Positions 34,955 to 44,355 of a stretch of DNA of 64,000 bases are shown here, in pieces. The notes beneath the pieces were generated by a model. That model made no database searches. It saw only the letters and a list, made by a program, of their open reading frames with translations, and had not been told where the DNA came from. Each line of letters starts with the position of its first letter. Within the stretch, counting starts at the first letter, position 1. The translations under genes were made by a program, and so were the position numbers. Origin of the DNA: Rhodanobacter sp. DHB23. Lineage in GTDB: Bacteria; Pseudomonadota; Gammaproteobacteria; Xanthomonadales; Rhodanobacteraceae. Location: positions 1-64,000 of the forward strand of contig NZ_JACYXK010000022.1 in the NCBI RefSeq assembly GCF_014842975.1, given 5' to 3'.

Positions 34955-36204
34955 ACCTGTGGCGCTGGATCCTGCTGCTGGTGGTCGTCGCCGCGCTGGC
35001 CGCGTTCGGCTGGCACTGGGTGGCGGTCGATCCCGGCTACGTGCTGGTGCGCCTGCGCGGCTGGCGCGTGCAGACCACGGTGGTCGCCGCCGTGCTCATC
35101 CTGCTGCTGGCCTGGGCCGTGCTCGTCGCGGCATGGCGGCTGCTGCGCTGGCCGTTCGGCGCGCTGTCGCGGCGGCATCGCCGGCTGAGCCGCAAGCGGC
35201 TGGGCGAGGGCCTGATCGCGCTGATGGAGGGCCGCCATGGCGATGCCGAGCGCGACTTGAACCGTGCCTCGCGACTGGGCTCGCTGCGCGGCGTGGCCTT
35301 GCTCGCCTCGGCCGAGGCGGCGTCGCGACGCGGCGAGCATGCGCGCGGGCTGGAAATCCTGGCCGAAGCCTCGCAGGCCGCGCCGCAGGCCGCGCGCGTG
35401 CTGCGTGCACGCATGCTGCGTCGCGACGGCAAGGCGGGCGAGGCCGTGGCCCTGCTCGCACCGGATGCCGACAAGGCCGCGCTGCCGCCCGGCGGCTGGC
35501 GCGAACTCGCGCTCTCCGCGCTGGCCGCGGGCGATGTGCGCCGCGCCCTGGCGGCACTCGATCCCCTGCAGAAAAGCGGCGCACTGGGCACCCGCGGCTA
35601 CGCCATGCTGGAAGCCAGGGTGCTCGCCGCCGCCATCGACGCCGCGCCCGACGGCGCCGCGCTCAACACGCTGTGGTCGCAATTGCCCAAGACCCAGCGC
35701 CGCGCCACCGCCGCGGTCGATGCCTACGCGCGCCGCGCCGCCGGCTTCGGCCTGGTGCTGCCGGCGATGGACGAACTCGAATCCGCGCTGCGCCGCGAAT
35801 GGTCGCCGGAACTGGTGGAAGCCTATGGCGTGCTCGCCGGCGGCGACCTGGCCGCGCGCCTCGGTCGCGTCGAAGGCTGGCTGTCCGACCATCCCAACGA
35901 TCCCGTCCTGCTGCTCGCCGCCGGCCGCATCTGCGTGCGCTCCAGGCTCTGGGGCAAGGCGCGCCAATACCTCGGGCGTTCGCTGGCGCTGGAGCCGGGC
36001 AGCGGCGCATGGGAGGCGCTGGGCGATGCGCATGCCGGCCAGGGCGACGCCGGGGAGGCGCAGCGCTGCTACCGCAACGCGCTGGCGATGGCCCGCGGCG
36101 AGCGCGTGCAGTTCACGTCTCCGGCCAGGGCCGGCGTGATCGACACCAGCGCCATCGCGGTCGAGGAACGCGATGAGCATGGCGTGCCCAGGCTGCGCAG
36201 CTAG
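34951..36204 (+). CDS. hemY: HemY-like TPR membrane protein
   Basis: 417-residue inner-membrane protein with two N-terminal helices (about 3-24 and 38-62) enclosing the GYVLVRLRGWRVQTT segment typical of the family, then a TPR-like helical repeat region to the end. It is the proteobacterial HemY, not the Bacillus protoporphyrinogen oxidase of the same name. It is thought to assist late tetrapyrrole steps. It overlaps hemX by 4 bases. Confidence 0.9.
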   Translation: MNLWRWILLLVVVAALAAFGWHWVAVDPGYVLVRLRGWRVQTTVVAAVLILLLAWAVLVAAWRLLRWPFGALSRRHRRLSRKRLGEGLIALMEGRHGDAERDLNRASRLGSLRGVALLASAEAASRRGEHARGLEILAEASQAAPQAARVLRARMLRRDGKAGEAVALLAPDADKAALPPGGWRELALSALAAGDVRRALAALDPLQKSGALGTRGYAMLEARVLAAAIDAAPDGAALNTLWSQLPKTQRRATAAVDAYARRAAGFGLVLPAMDELESALRREWSPELVEAYGVLAGGDLAARLGRVEGWLSDHPNDPVLLLAAGRICVRSRLWGKARQYLGRSLALEPGSGAWEALGDAHAGQGDAGEAQRCYRNALAMARGERVQFTSPARAGVIDTSAIAVEERDEHGVPRLRS

Positions 36205-36330
36205 GCCTTCCTGACGCCGTCCCGCGGTACGCCGGCGCCGGGTGGCGGAGGATCGCCCGGGTGGTCGCGCCGCCGGATTTGCGGCTTTCCCGCCATTCGC
36301 GGCAGGCAGCTCGAGGTGCGGGGCTTTTCC

Positions 36331-36359
36331 TTGCACTTCCGGTCGTTTGGGTGCATAGA
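36331..36359 (+). promoter_or_regulatory. Putative rpfF promoter
   Basis: TTGCAC, 17-base spacer, CATAGA, about 80 bases before the rpfF start. A hairpin AGAGGCCC-TC-GGGCCTCT follows directly and overlaps the -10 region, so it would lie at the start of the leader. Confidence 0.4.
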
Positions 36360-36437
36360 GGCCCTCGGGCCTCTCCGATGTACCTTCCGTGCCCCGCCGG
36401 TCACGGCCCGGGCTGGCATCAACTGTCTGGAGCGACC

Positions 36438-37334
36438 ATGGCTACCGCGATCCTCGAGAAGCTTGCTTCTGCCCCCCGTTATCCCACCCTGCGCGTCACC
36501 GAGAGCGCGGATGCCGCCGTGCACTGGTGCCACATGCATGCCGACCTGGCCGCCTCGCCCGGCCGCGCCTGCTTCAAGCCGGCCCTGGTCGCCGACATCC
36601 TGCAATACCAGAACGTCCTGGGCGACCGCCTGCGCCGCGAACGCATGTTCGGCGAAGCCGGGTTGCGCCATGTGGTGCTCGCCTCCGACTGCGATGCGTT
36701 CAACCTCGGCGGCGACCTGGAGTACTTCTGTGAGGCGATCCGCCAGCAGAACCGTCCCGCCCTGCTGACCTACGCGCGGCAGTGCGTGCGTGGCGTGCAC
36801 GCCTTCCATGCCGGGCTCGATGCCGACGTGCACAGCATCGCGCTGGTGCAGGGCGATGCCCTGGGCGGCGGCTTCGAAGCCGCGTTGAGCTGCCACACCA
36901 TCGTGGCGGAAGAAGGCGTCGGCATGGGATTGCCGGAGGTGCTGTTCGACCTGTTCCCGGGGATGGGCGCCTACTCCTTCCTGTGCAAGCGCATCCCGCC
37001 GCTGCAGGCCGAGCGGCTGATGCTGGGCGGCGACATCCTGTCCAGCGAAGAGCTCTACAAGATGGGGCTGGTGGACGTGCTGGCCCCGCGCGGGCAGGGC
37101 GTGCAGGCGGTCGAGGAAGTCATCCGCGGCAACCGCCGCATCCCGCATGCGCGCATGGCCATGCATCGGGTACGGGCGCTGGCGCAACCGGTGACGCTGG
37201 AGGAGATGATGGCGATCACCGAGATCTGGGTGGATACCGCGCTGCAGCTCGGCGAGAAGTCGCTGCGGACCATGGAGCGGCTGGTGCGCGCGCAGTACCG
37301 CCGGCACGGTGAACCGTCCGCCGCGCAGGCCTGA
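36438..37334 (+). CDS. rpfF: DSF synthase (crotonase family)
   Basis: 298-residue crotonase-fold enzyme that makes the diffusible signal factor, a cis-2-unsaturated fatty acid, by acting as both dehydratase and thioesterase on 3-hydroxyacyl-ACP. The catalytic glutamates correspond to Glu147 (GGGFEAALSCHT) and Glu167 (GLPEVLFDLFPGMGAYS), spaced 20 apart as in Xanthomonas RpfF. GGAG lies 5 nt before ATG 36438. It converges on rpfC, with no base between the two stop codons. rpfB is not upstream; hemY is. Confidence 0.95.
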   Translation: MATAILEKLASAPRYPTLRVTESADAAVHWCHMHADLAASPGRACFKPALVADILQYQNVLGDRLRRERMFGEAGLRHVVLASDCDAFNLGGDLEYFCEAIRQQNRPALLTYARQCVRGVHAFHAGLDADVHSIALVQGDALGGGFEAALSCHTIVAEEGVGMGLPEVLFDLFPGMGAYSFLCKRIPPLQAERLMLGGDILSSEELYKMGLVDVLAPRGQGVQAVEEVIRGNRRIPHARMAMHRVRALAQPVTLEEMMAITEIWVDTALQLGEKSLRTMERLVRAQYRRHGEPSAAQA

Positions 37335-39518
37335 TCATGGCGCCAATGGACTGTCCTCGCGCGCGGGTATCCAGCTCCCGCGCGTCTGCAGCACCTGCTC
37401 GCCGTCGTGCAGGCGCTGCGCCAGGCTTTCGCAGTGGCGCTGCCAGTCGCGTTCGAGCTCGAAGACGGTCATCCGCATCAGGCCGCCGCTCAACTCGGCG
37501 CACTGCACCAGGCCAAGATTGCCGGCGATCCCCTTCATGGCATGGGCGTGATCGCGGAAGCGTTCCCAGTCGGCTTCCGCTCCGGCCTGGCGCATCTTTG
37601 CCAGCGCCACCCGCGCATCGGCGATGCACTGGCCGATGAAGTCGGCTTCGAACGCCTTGCCCATGCCGAGCGCCGCGAATTCGTCCAGCACGGAGGTGTC
37701 CAGCACCTGCCCGGCGGAGGCGTGCACGACGGGGTGGGGGCTTTCCGGCTCCTCGCTGCCTGCGCCCGTGAGGATCGCCGCGATGGCATCGAGCAGCCTG
37801 ACGGCGACGAACGGCTTGGTGATGAACGCGCGTGCGCCGGCCTCGCGGCACACCCGCGCCGATTCGGGGGTGGCGTCGGCGCTGATGATCACCACCGGGG
37901 TACGGCCGCGCGTGCCGGCTTCCATCACGCGCAGCTGACGCAGCAGGTCGATGCCGCTCAACGAGGGCATGTGCAGGTCCAGCAGCGCCAGGTCGAATCC
38001 GCCGCCGGCCAGCGCGTCCAGCGCGGCTTCGCCGTCCCCCACCGTCATCACCCGGTGCCCGGCCTTCTGCAGCACGCCCTGCAGGAGCAGGCGGTTGGCG
38101 GCATGGTCGTCGGCGACCAGGACGCGCGCCGACTTGATCCGCGCACGATGGCGCGAGAACGGATCGGCGAACGCGATGATGTTGTGCGCGGTCGGCGCTG
38201 GCGGTATGCGCGCGTCCGCGGCTTGCGGCTTGCCGGCGGCGCGCGCGCGCGCGGGTTCGACGGCGGACTCGAACGGCAGCTCGACCCAGAAGCGGCTGCC
38301 GACGTTCTCGCTGCTTTCGAACCCGATCGAGCCGCCCATGGCCTCGGTCAGGCCCTTGGCGATGGTGGTGCCCAGCCCGCTGCCCTGGTGCTTGCGGGCA
38401 AGGCTGCTGTCGACCTGTTCGAAGGCCTCGAACAGCTTCGCGCGCGCCGACGCGGGGATGCCGATGCCCGTATCCGAAACCGTGAAGCGCAGGCGCACCT
38501 GGCCCGCACCGCCTTCGGCCGATTTCGCCACCGTCATGCGGACTTCGCCCGATGCGGTGAACTTGATCGCGTTGCTCAGCAGGTTCACCAGCACCTGCTG
38601 CAGGTGGTGCGGATCGCCGCGCAGTTGCTCCGGCACTTCCGGCAATACCGTCACCGCGTAGTCCAGCCGCTTCGAACGCGCCTCGGGGCGCAGCATCAGG
38701 TTGATCTGCTCCAGCAGGGCATTGAGGTTGAAGGTCTCCTGCTTCAGCCGCAGCTTGCCGGCCTCGATCGCCGAGATGTCCAGCACGTCCTCCACCAGCG
38801 CCAGCAGCGAGCGGCTGGCGGCCTGGATGGTTTCCAGGTAGCCGCGCTGCTCGGTATCCAGCCGGGTGCTCGCCAGCAGCTCCGACATGCCCGACAGCCC
38901 GTTCAGCGGCGTGCGGAACTCGTGGCTCATGTTGGCGAGGAAGCGGCTCTTGGCCAGGTTGGCGCGGCGGGCCTCCTCGATCGCGGCGGTCAGCGCCCTG
39001 AGCAGGGAGGCGAAGTACAGGGGGACCGCGATCAGGCCCAGCAGCAGGCCCCAGGACAGGTAGCGGTTCTGCAGCCAGTAGGGCGTGAACGTCATCATCG
39101 CCGCGAACGACAGCGCGGCCAGTGCGGTGGAGGCGTACAGGTAGCGCGGTCCGTAGCGCATGCCGTTGCCGATCGTGACCCACAGGTAGGCCGCGTACAG
39201 CGGGGACGCCGGTTCGCCCTGCAGCAGCATGACCCCGCCGATCGCCGCGTAGTCGGCCAGCATCCCCAGCCAGCGCCGTGCCCGCGAGGGCTGCGGCGCA
39301 ACGAGGATGGCGGCCAGCAGGCCGATCGACAGCGCCAGCTCGCCGAGCAGGATCAGCCAGGTCGAGAACAGCGCCGGGCTGCGGTCGCCCCAGTCGACCT
39401 TCCAGCCGAGGTAGAGGGAGAACAGCAGGGTGATCGCGATGCGCACGAACACCTGCGCATGCTCGCTGTCCGCGCGGCCATGCAGCCGCCGGCGCATCCA
39501 GGCCAGCGCCGGATGCAT
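37335..39518 (-). CDS. rpfC: Hybrid sensor kinase of the DSF system
   Basis: 727-residue inner-membrane hybrid kinase that senses DSF and, in relatives, also restrains RpfF. Five to six membrane helices fill about residues 27-175. HisKA has His199 ([10 protein letters not shown]), the ATPase domain has [10 protein letters not shown] and DTGIGIP, a receiver domain has Asp514 (LLDLHMPSL), and the C-terminal HPt domain has His659 (HAMKG). The frame also allows starts at 39551 and 39575, inside rpfG. I prefer ATG 39518, 4 bases after the rpfG stop. Confidence 0.94.
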   Translation of the reverse strand: MHPALAWMRRRLHGRADSEHAQVFVRIAITLLFSLYLGWKVDWGDRSPALFSTWLILLGELALSIGLLAAILVAPQPSRARRWLGMLADYAAIGGVMLLQGEPASPLYAAYLWVTIGNGMRYGPRYLYASTALAALSFAAMMTFTPYWLQNRYLSWGLLLGLIAVPLYFASLLRALTAAIEEARRANLAKSRFLANMSHEFRTPLNGLSGMSELLASTRLDTEQRGYLETIQAASRSLLALVEDVLDISAIEAGKLRLKQETFNLNALLEQINLMLRPEARSKRLDYAVTVLPEVPEQLRGDPHHLQQVLVNLLSNAIKFTASGEVRMTVAKSAEGGAGQVRLRFTVSDTGIGIPASARAKLFEAFEQVDSSLARKHQGSGLGTTIAKGLTEAMGGSIGFESSENVGSRFWVELPFESAVEPARARAAGKPQAADARIPPAPTAHNIIAFADPFSRHRARIKSARVLVADDHAANRLLLQGVLQKAGHRVMTVGDGEAALDALAGGGFDLALLDLHMPSLSGIDLLRQLRVMEAGTRGRTPVVIISADATPESARVCREAGARAFITKPFVAVRLLDAIAAILTGAGSEEPESPHPVVHASAGQVLDTSVLDEFAALGMGKAFEADFIGQCIADARVALAKMRQAGAEADWERFRDHAHAMKGIAGNLGLVQCAELSGGLMRMTVFELERDWQRHCESLAQRLHDGEQVLQTRGSWIPAREDSPLAP

Positions 39519-39522
39519 GCGT

Positions 39523-40581
39523 TCAACGCCAGTCGCGACGGAGCGGAACATGGGAGTAGCGCTCGCAGATGCCATGCAGCCGCGGCAGGTTGTCCATCAG
39601 GGCGCGCACGCAGGCCGGGTCCAGCATGGCGCCGCTCTGCGTGTCGACGAATTCGAGCGAACGCTCGATGCTCCAGGCTTCCTTGTACGGGCGTGGCGAG
39701 AGCAGGGCGTCCAGCACGTCGGCCGTGGTCGTCACCCGCGCCTCGATCGGGATCTCCTCGCCCGCCAGCCCGTCGGGATAGCCCTTGCCGTTCCAGTGCT
39801 CGTGGTGGCGCAGCGCGATCTGCGCCCCGGTCTGGATGAAGCGGTTCTGGCTGTCCTGCAGCAGCTCGTAGCCGATGCGCGGGTGCTGCTGCATGTGCAG
39901 GCGCTCCTCCGCGTTCAACGGGCCCGGCTTCATCAGGATCGCGTCGGGGATGGCGATCTTGCCGATGTCGTGCAGCGGCGCAGCCAGCTCGATCGTGCGG
40001 GCCTGCTCCTCCGGCAGCCCCATGCCCTCGGCGATCAGCCCGGCGATGTGGGACATGCGCTCGAGGTAGGCGCTGGTGCCGGCGTCGCGGAGTTCGATGG
40101 CGCGCGCAAGCCGCGACAGCGTCTCGCGCTCGCGCTCCTCGACCTCGTGCATGCTGGCCAGCAGCCGCTGCTCCAGCGACAGCGAGCGTTGCTTGATCGA
40201 CTCCGACTGCTGGCGCAACTGCAGCAGGTTGCGGCAACGCGCGCGCAGTTCGCGCGGGTGGACCGGCTTGACCAGGAAATCGATCACGCCGGCATCCAGT
40301 GCCGCCTGCCGTATCGGCTCGTCGCCCACCACGGTGACCAGCACGATGGGCACGTCCCGGTTGCGCAGCGGCTTGCGGAAGGCCTTGGCCAGTTCCAGGC
40401 CGTCCATGCCCGGCATGCGGTAGTCCAGCAGCAGCAGGTCCGGCCGGTTGCCCTCGCACCAGTCCAGCGCCTCCTGGGGTACGCCGAAATCATGCACGAC
40501 GAGCTGCGGCCCGATGCCCTGCACGATATGCCGGAGCATCGTGCGTGCCGAAGCCTGATCGTCGACGATCACGACATCCAT
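39523..40581 (-). CDS. rpfG: HD-GYP cyclic-di-GMP phosphodiesterase response regulator
   Basis: 352-residue cytoplasmic regulator that receives phosphate from RpfC and hydrolyses cyclic di-GMP. The receiver domain has Asp53 ([10 protein letters not shown]) and LVKPVHP; a coiled linker spans about 125-155. The HD-GYP domain has HDIGK at 204-208 and [11 protein letters not shown] at 259-269, so both catalytic motifs are intact. GGAGG lies just upstream of ATG 40581. It leads the rpfGC operon; there is no rpfH-like gene between the two. Confidence 0.95.
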   Translation of the reverse strand: MDVVIVDDQASARTMLRHIVQGIGPQLVVHDFGVPQEALDWCEGNRPDLLLLDYRMPGMDGLELAKAFRKPLRNRDVPIVLVTVVGDEPIRQAALDAGVIDFLVKPVHPRELRARCRNLLQLRQQSESIKQRSLSLEQRLLASMHEVEERERETLSRLARAIELRDAGTSAYLERMSHIAGLIAEGMGLPEEQARTIELAAPLHDIGKIAIPDAILMKPGPLNAEERLHMQQHPRIGYELLQDSQNRFIQTGAQIALRHHEHWNGKGYPDGLAGEEIPIEARVTTTADVLDALLSPRPYKEAWSIERSLEFVDTQSGAMLDPACVRALMDNLPRLHGICERYSHVPLRRDWR

Positions 40582-40765
40582 GCAATCCTCCTCTCAGCCA
40601 GAACGCAGGAATGCGCGATTTTCCGCATCCTCCCCGCAATCCGGCGCCTTGGCAAGGGGCGGTCCATGAGTCTGGACGCCCATGAAAGCGGTGGCGATCC
40701 GGCCATGGCGCTGCCTCCGTTCGGGGTGAGGCGCGCCGCCGGCCGGGTTCCCGGGCATCGGCAAC

Positions 40766-41203
40766 TCAGGCGGCCGGTTGCAGGTCCTTGGTGAGGAAGA
40801 TGCGGCTGGTTCCCGGCGGGTCGCAGGGAATCGCCCCGAACTCGCGCCAGCCTTGTTTCCGGTAGAACTCCGGGGCCTGGAAGCTGATCGTGTAGAGCAC
40901 GGCGCTGCGGCAGCCGCGCCGCCGGCCTTCCTGCTCGGCCAGCCGGAGCATCCGGCTGCCGAGGCCGGATCCGCGCAGCGCTTCCGGCAGGAAGAACACG
41001 TCGAGGAAGAGCAGGCCCAGGGAAGTGCGGCCGGTGATCCCGCCCAGGGTCCGGCCGGTCAGGGGATCCCTGGCCAGCACGGCGAGCGGGCGCCGGTCGG
41101 CGATGCCGCAGGCCTCGGCATTGAACTGGTCAAGGCCATTCGAGACCACGGCGAGATCCGTGGCATCCGGTGCATCGGTGACGATGATGTCGGGCAGGTT
41201 CAT
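40766..41203 (-). CDS. GNAT family N-acetyltransferase
   Basis: 145-residue acetyl-CoA-dependent acetyltransferase fold. The acetyl-CoA loop region reads LPEALRGSGLGSRMLRLAEQEGRRRG, followed by VLYTISFQAPEFYRKQGWREFG, the usual beta-4/alpha-3 and C-terminal segments. The substrate is unknown. ATG 41203 gives a normal domain length; the ribosome site is weak. It lies between rpfG and uvrD with no obvious functional tie. Confidence 0.85.
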   Translation of the reverse strand: MNLPDIIVTDAPDATDLAVVSNGLDQFNAEACGIADRRPLAVLARDPLTGRTLGGITGRTSLGLLFLDVFFLPEALRGSGLGSRMLRLAEQEGRRRGCRSAVLYTISFQAPEFYRKQGWREFGAIPCDPPGTSRIFLTKDLQPAA

Positions 41204-41256
41204 GGGGTCTGGCAGTCGACCGGTCGGGTGATGGTGTTCGGCATGGCCGAGGCGAT

Positions 41257-43668
41257 TTACAGCGGCGTGAGGTTGGCGTAGGCCGCCACCAGCCATTTGC
41301 TGCCCGCGTCTTCGAAGTTCACCTGCAGCCGCGTGTGCGCACCGCTGCCTTCGGCACTGACCACCACGCCTTCGCCGAAGCTGGGATGGCTGACGCGCTG
41401 GCCGAGTTTCACGGGCGGCTCTTCCTGCAGGGGCGGGTGGTCGACGTGGCGGCCGGCGCCGGCGTAGAGCGGGCGCGTGACCTGCACGCGGGGGCGCACC
41501 TCGTCCACCAGCGCGGCCGGAATCTCCGCGAGGAAGCGCGAGGGGCGCGCCAGCATCTCGGTGCCGTGCATGCGGCGCGATTCGGCGTAGCTGATGACCA
41601 GGCGCTCGCGGGCGCGGGTGATGCCCACGTAGGCGAGGCGGCGCTCCTCCTCCAGCCGGCCCTCGTCCTCGGTGGAACGCTGGCTGGGGAACAGGCCTTC
41701 CTCCAGCCCCACCAGGAACACCAGCGGGAACTCCAGGCCCTTGGCGGAGTGCAGCGTCATCAGCTGCACGCAGTCGTCCCAGGCCTCGCCCTGGCCTTCG
41801 CCTGCCTCCAGCGCGGCGTGCGAGAGGAAGGCGGACAACTCGTCCAGGCCGGCGTCGATGTCTTCCTGAGTGCGCTCGAAGCGGCTGGCCACGTTGACCA
41901 GTTCGTCGAGGTTCTCGATGCGCGCCTCGCCGTTGCCGCGGCTGTCCTTTTCGTAGTGGTCGCGCAGGCCGGTGTGGACGAGCACGTGGTCGATCCGTTC
42001 GGCGAGGGGCAGCGCATCGCTGCTCCCCACTCCCTCCGGGAGAGGGAGTGGGGGTGAGGGTTCGGGCGAAGTGGAGGCGTTCGGCAAGTCCGAACCCTCA
42101 CCCCAACCCCTCTCCCGGGGGGAGGGGGGCTTGAAGTCACGGCTCATCCCGTCGATCAGCGCGAGAAAGTTCTTCACGGCGTTCTTCGCGCGCCCCGCCA
42201 GTTCGCTGCCCGCGAGCTCGGCGAGGGCAGCCTCCCACAGCGAGTTGCCGTCGTGGCGGGCGCGGCGGCGCAGCACGTCCAGCGTGCGGTCGCCGATGCC
42301 GCGCGGGGGCGTGTTCACGGCGCGCTCGAACGAGGCGTCGTCGTGGCGGCTGGCGGTGAGGCGCAGGTAGGCCAGCGCGTCCTTGATCTCGGCGCGCTCG
42401 AAGAAGCGCTGGCCGCCGTAGACGCGGTAGGGGATGCTGCGCTGGGTGAGCTGTTCCTCGAAGTTGCGCGACTGCGCGTTGGAGCGGTAGAGGATGGCGC
42501 AGTCGCGCGCGTTGCCGTGTTCGGCGACGTATTCGCGGATGCGCTCGATCACGAAGCGCGCCTCGTCCTGCTCGTTGTACGCGGCGTACAGCGCGATGCG
42601 CTCGCCTTCGCCGCCCGCCGTCCACAGCTCCTTGCCGAGGCGGCCGCCGTTGCGCGCGATCACGCTGTTGGCGGCCTTGAGGATGGTGGCGGTGGAGCGG
42701 TAGTTCTGTTCCAGCTTGATCGTGCGCGCACCGGGGAAGTCGCGCAGGAACTGCTGCATGTTCTCCACCCTGGCGCCGCGCCAGCCGTAGATGCTCTGGT
42801 CGTCGTCGCCCACGGCGAAAACGGCGGCGGGATTCGGGATGACCAGACATTCGTCTGTTGAGAGCCGGGATTCGGGATTGGGCAGGGCGCCGGGTAACTC
42901 GGCGTGGCCAGCTTTTCCGAATCCCGAATCCCGAATCCCGAATCCCGTGCTCGCGCCGGCAAGCACGCGGATCCACGCGTACTGCAGTGCATTGGTGTCC
43001 TGGAACTCGTCGACCAGCAGGTGGCGCCAACGGTTCTGGTAATGCTCCAGCACGGCGGGGTTCTTCAGCCACAGCTCGTGCGCGCGCAGCAGCAGTTCGG
43101 CGAAGTCCACCAGGCCGGCGCGGCGGCAGGCATCCTCGTAGGCCTGGTAGATGCGCACCAGCGTCGCGGTGACCGGATGGTCGCGATGCTCGATGGCGTC
43201 GGGGCGCTTGCCCTCGTCCTTCCAGCCGTTGATCGTCCAGGTGGCCTGGCGTGGCGGGAAGCGCGCCTCGTCCAGGCCCAGGCCGGCGACCACGCGCTTC
43301 ACCAGCCGTTGCTGGTCGTCGGCGTCGAGGATCTGGAAACCTTCCGGCAGCCCGGCCTCGCGCCAATGGCGGCGCAGCAGGCGGTGGGCGATGCCGTGGA
43401 AGGTGCCCACGGTGAGCCCTTGCGTGCCGCCGGGGATCAGCGATTCCAGGCGCGAGCGCATCTCGCCCGCGGCCTTGTTGGTGAAGGTGACGGCGAGGAT
43501 CGCCCACGGCGGCACGCGCTCCACCTGGGTGAGCCAGCCGATGCGGCGGGTGAGCACGCTGGTCTTGCCGGAGCCGGCGCCAGCGAGGACGAGGTAGGGG
43601 CCGGGCGGTGCGCAAACGGCTTCGCGTTGCGCGTCGTTGAGCGAATCGATCAGGTGCGAGACATCCAT
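41257..43668 (-). CDS. uvrD: DNA helicase II with two in-frame repeat insertions
   Basis: 803-residue superfamily 1A 3'-5' helicase of nucleotide-excision and mismatch repair; E. coli UvrD has 720. Motif I AGAGSGKT is at 29-36, motif II VDEFQDTN near 218, motif III VGDDDQSIYGWRGA, motif IV QNYRST, and motifs V and VI are near LHSAKGLEFP and VGITRARERL; the C-terminal KLGQRVSHPSFGEG Tudor-like segment is kept. The extra length comes from two dispersed repeats read in frame: residues about 240-280, between motifs II and III, and about 513-549, in the 2B domain. Both fall where E. coli has short loops. No stop or frameshift results. Confidence 0.95.
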   Translation of the reverse strand: MDVSHLIDSLNDAQREAVCAPPGPYLVLAGAGSGKTSVLTRRIGWLTQVERVPPWAILAVTFTNKAAGEMRSRLESLIPGGTQGLTVGTFHGIAHRLLRRHWREAGLPEGFQILDADDQQRLVKRVVAGLGLDEARFPPRQATWTINGWKDEGKRPDAIEHRDHPVTATLVRIYQAYEDACRRAGLVDFAELLLRAHELWLKNPAVLEHYQNRWRHLLVDEFQDTNALQYAWIRVLAGASTGFGIRDSGFGKAGHAELPGALPNPESRLSTDECLVIPNPAAVFAVGDDDQSIYGWRGARVENMQQFLRDFPGARTIKLEQNYRSTATILKAANSVIARNGGRLGKELWTAGGEGERIALYAAYNEQDEARFVIERIREYVAEHGNARDCAILYRSNAQSRNFEEQLTQRSIPYRVYGGQRFFERAEIKDALAYLRLTASRHDDASFERAVNTPPRGIGDRTLDVLRRRARHDGNSLWEAALAELAGSELAGRAKNAVKNFLALIDGMSRDFKPPSPRERGWGEGSDLPNASTSPEPSPPLPLPEGVGSSDALPLAERIDHVLVHTGLRDHYEKDSRGNGEARIENLDELVNVASRFERTQEDIDAGLDELSAFLSHAALEAGEGQGEAWDDCVQLMTLHSAKGLEFPLVFLVGLEEGLFPSQRSTEDEGRLEEERRLAYVGITRARERLVISYAESRRMHGTEMLARPSRFLAEIPAALVDEVRPRVQVTRPLYAGAGRHVDHPPLQEEPPVKLGQRVSHPSFGEGVVVSAEGSGAHTRLQVNFEDAGSKWLVAAYANLTPL
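42022..42129. repeat. Family 2 palindromic repeat inside uvrD
   Basis: Arms CTCCCTCCGGGAGAGGGAG and CCTCTCCCGGGGGGAGG, with inner GGTGAGGGTTCGGGCG and CCGAACCCTCACCCC. It is read in frame in uvrD as a Pro/Ser/Gly-rich stretch of ~36 residues. Confidence 0.88.
42829..42949. repeat. Family 3 ATTCGGG repeat inside uvrD
   Basis: About 120 bases bounded by inverted blocks: GGGATTCGGGAT at the left and four ATCCCGA units at the right, with further GGGATTCGGGATT units inside. It is read in frame in uvrD. The inner part next to the right-hand units resembles that of the unit between accB and accC. Confidence 0.88.
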
Positions 43669-43694
43669 CGCGCCGATTGTAACGGTTGCGGCGC

Positions 43695-43913
43695 TCAGCC
43701 CTTGCGGAGGATGCCGCCGAGTACCAGCAATGCGCCTACCGCAATGCCGGTGATGCCCAGCCATTGCGGAAAGGCCTTGTCGTGCGTGGCGGTGAGCTTG
43801 GCCGAGCCGAGCTGGAACAGGGTGTCGGTGGTCTGGTAGCTGCCGTGGCCGAACACCACCCACACGCCCGCCACGAGCAAGACGAGGCCGACGACGATTA
43901 GTGCGAAGCGCAT
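43695..43913 (-). CDS. Small membrane protein of unknown function
   Basis: 72 residues with two membrane helices (about 3-22 and 47-68) linked by a short polar loop, starting at ATG 43913 (MRFALIVVGL). The family is not recognised. It sits 26 bases upstream of uvrD on the same strand. Confidence 0.6.
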   Translation of the reverse strand: MRFALIVVGLVLLVAGVWVVFGHGSYQTTDTLFQLGSAKLTATHDKAFPQWLGITGIAVGALLVLGGILRKG

Positions 43914-44074
43914 GGGTTCTTCCGGTGCGGTGGGTGGTGGTGAGTATGCCGGTGATGGGCATGTGGATGAAGTGCAGGGCGACAGTCCTTCCATTGTTCG
44001 CGCTGAGCGCGAGCGGAGTCTTTGAGACTTCCGTCCGGAGCGGCTCTGAAGTCAATCCGGAGCATCGCTTCTCT

Positions 44075-44116
44075 GAAAAGTGCGGCCATGGATGGCCGCC
44101 CGTTTGATCTTCGTGT
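44075..44116 (-). repeat. Family 4 repeat, single inverted copy
   Basis: On the minus strand CGAAGATCAAACGGGCGGCC followed by ATCCATGGCCGCACTTTTC. This is the core of the 66-base unit repeated three times at 54995-55190. Confidence 0.8.
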
Positions 44117-44132
44117 TCATGGAGGAACACAT

Positions 44133-44173
44133 AAAAAAAATGGCCCCGAAGGCCAGGGGGTGCCTTCGGGGCC
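44133..44173 (-). terminator. Intrinsic terminator of polA
   Basis: On the minus strand GGCCCCGAAGGC, an 8-base loop, GCCTTCGGGGCC, then A and eight T. It is about 180 bases past the polA stop. Confidence 0.88.
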
Positions 44174-44355
44174 GGTGGAGGCGGAAGCCCAGGGGAGAGG
44201 CTCCGCGTCCGGGTGGCTGTCCAGGGAGGTGACCAGCCATGGGTGCCGTTGCGTACACCCGATGATTGAGAACGCGCCGCGGGGGAAAAGTTCTACGGCG
44301 CACGCGAAGAAAAGTCAGGATCCGTTCATTTCACGGGAAAACAACAAATGGACGT

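Larger units (their letters stand above)
43914..44355. other. Intergenic region after polA
   Basis: 442 bases between the polA stop and the small membrane-protein gene. It contains the polA terminator (44133-44173) and an inverted single copy of the family 4 repeat (44075-44116). No gene is seen. Confidence 0.65.

Noticed and set aside
36261-36437. 59-codon N-terminal extension of rpfF
   Set aside because: It has no similarity to RpfF, it lies across a hairpin and promoter candidate, and ATG 36438 has a good ribosome site.
41257-43668. uvrD as a pseudogene
   Set aside because: The extra sequence is in frame, adds no stop, and every helicase motif is intact.
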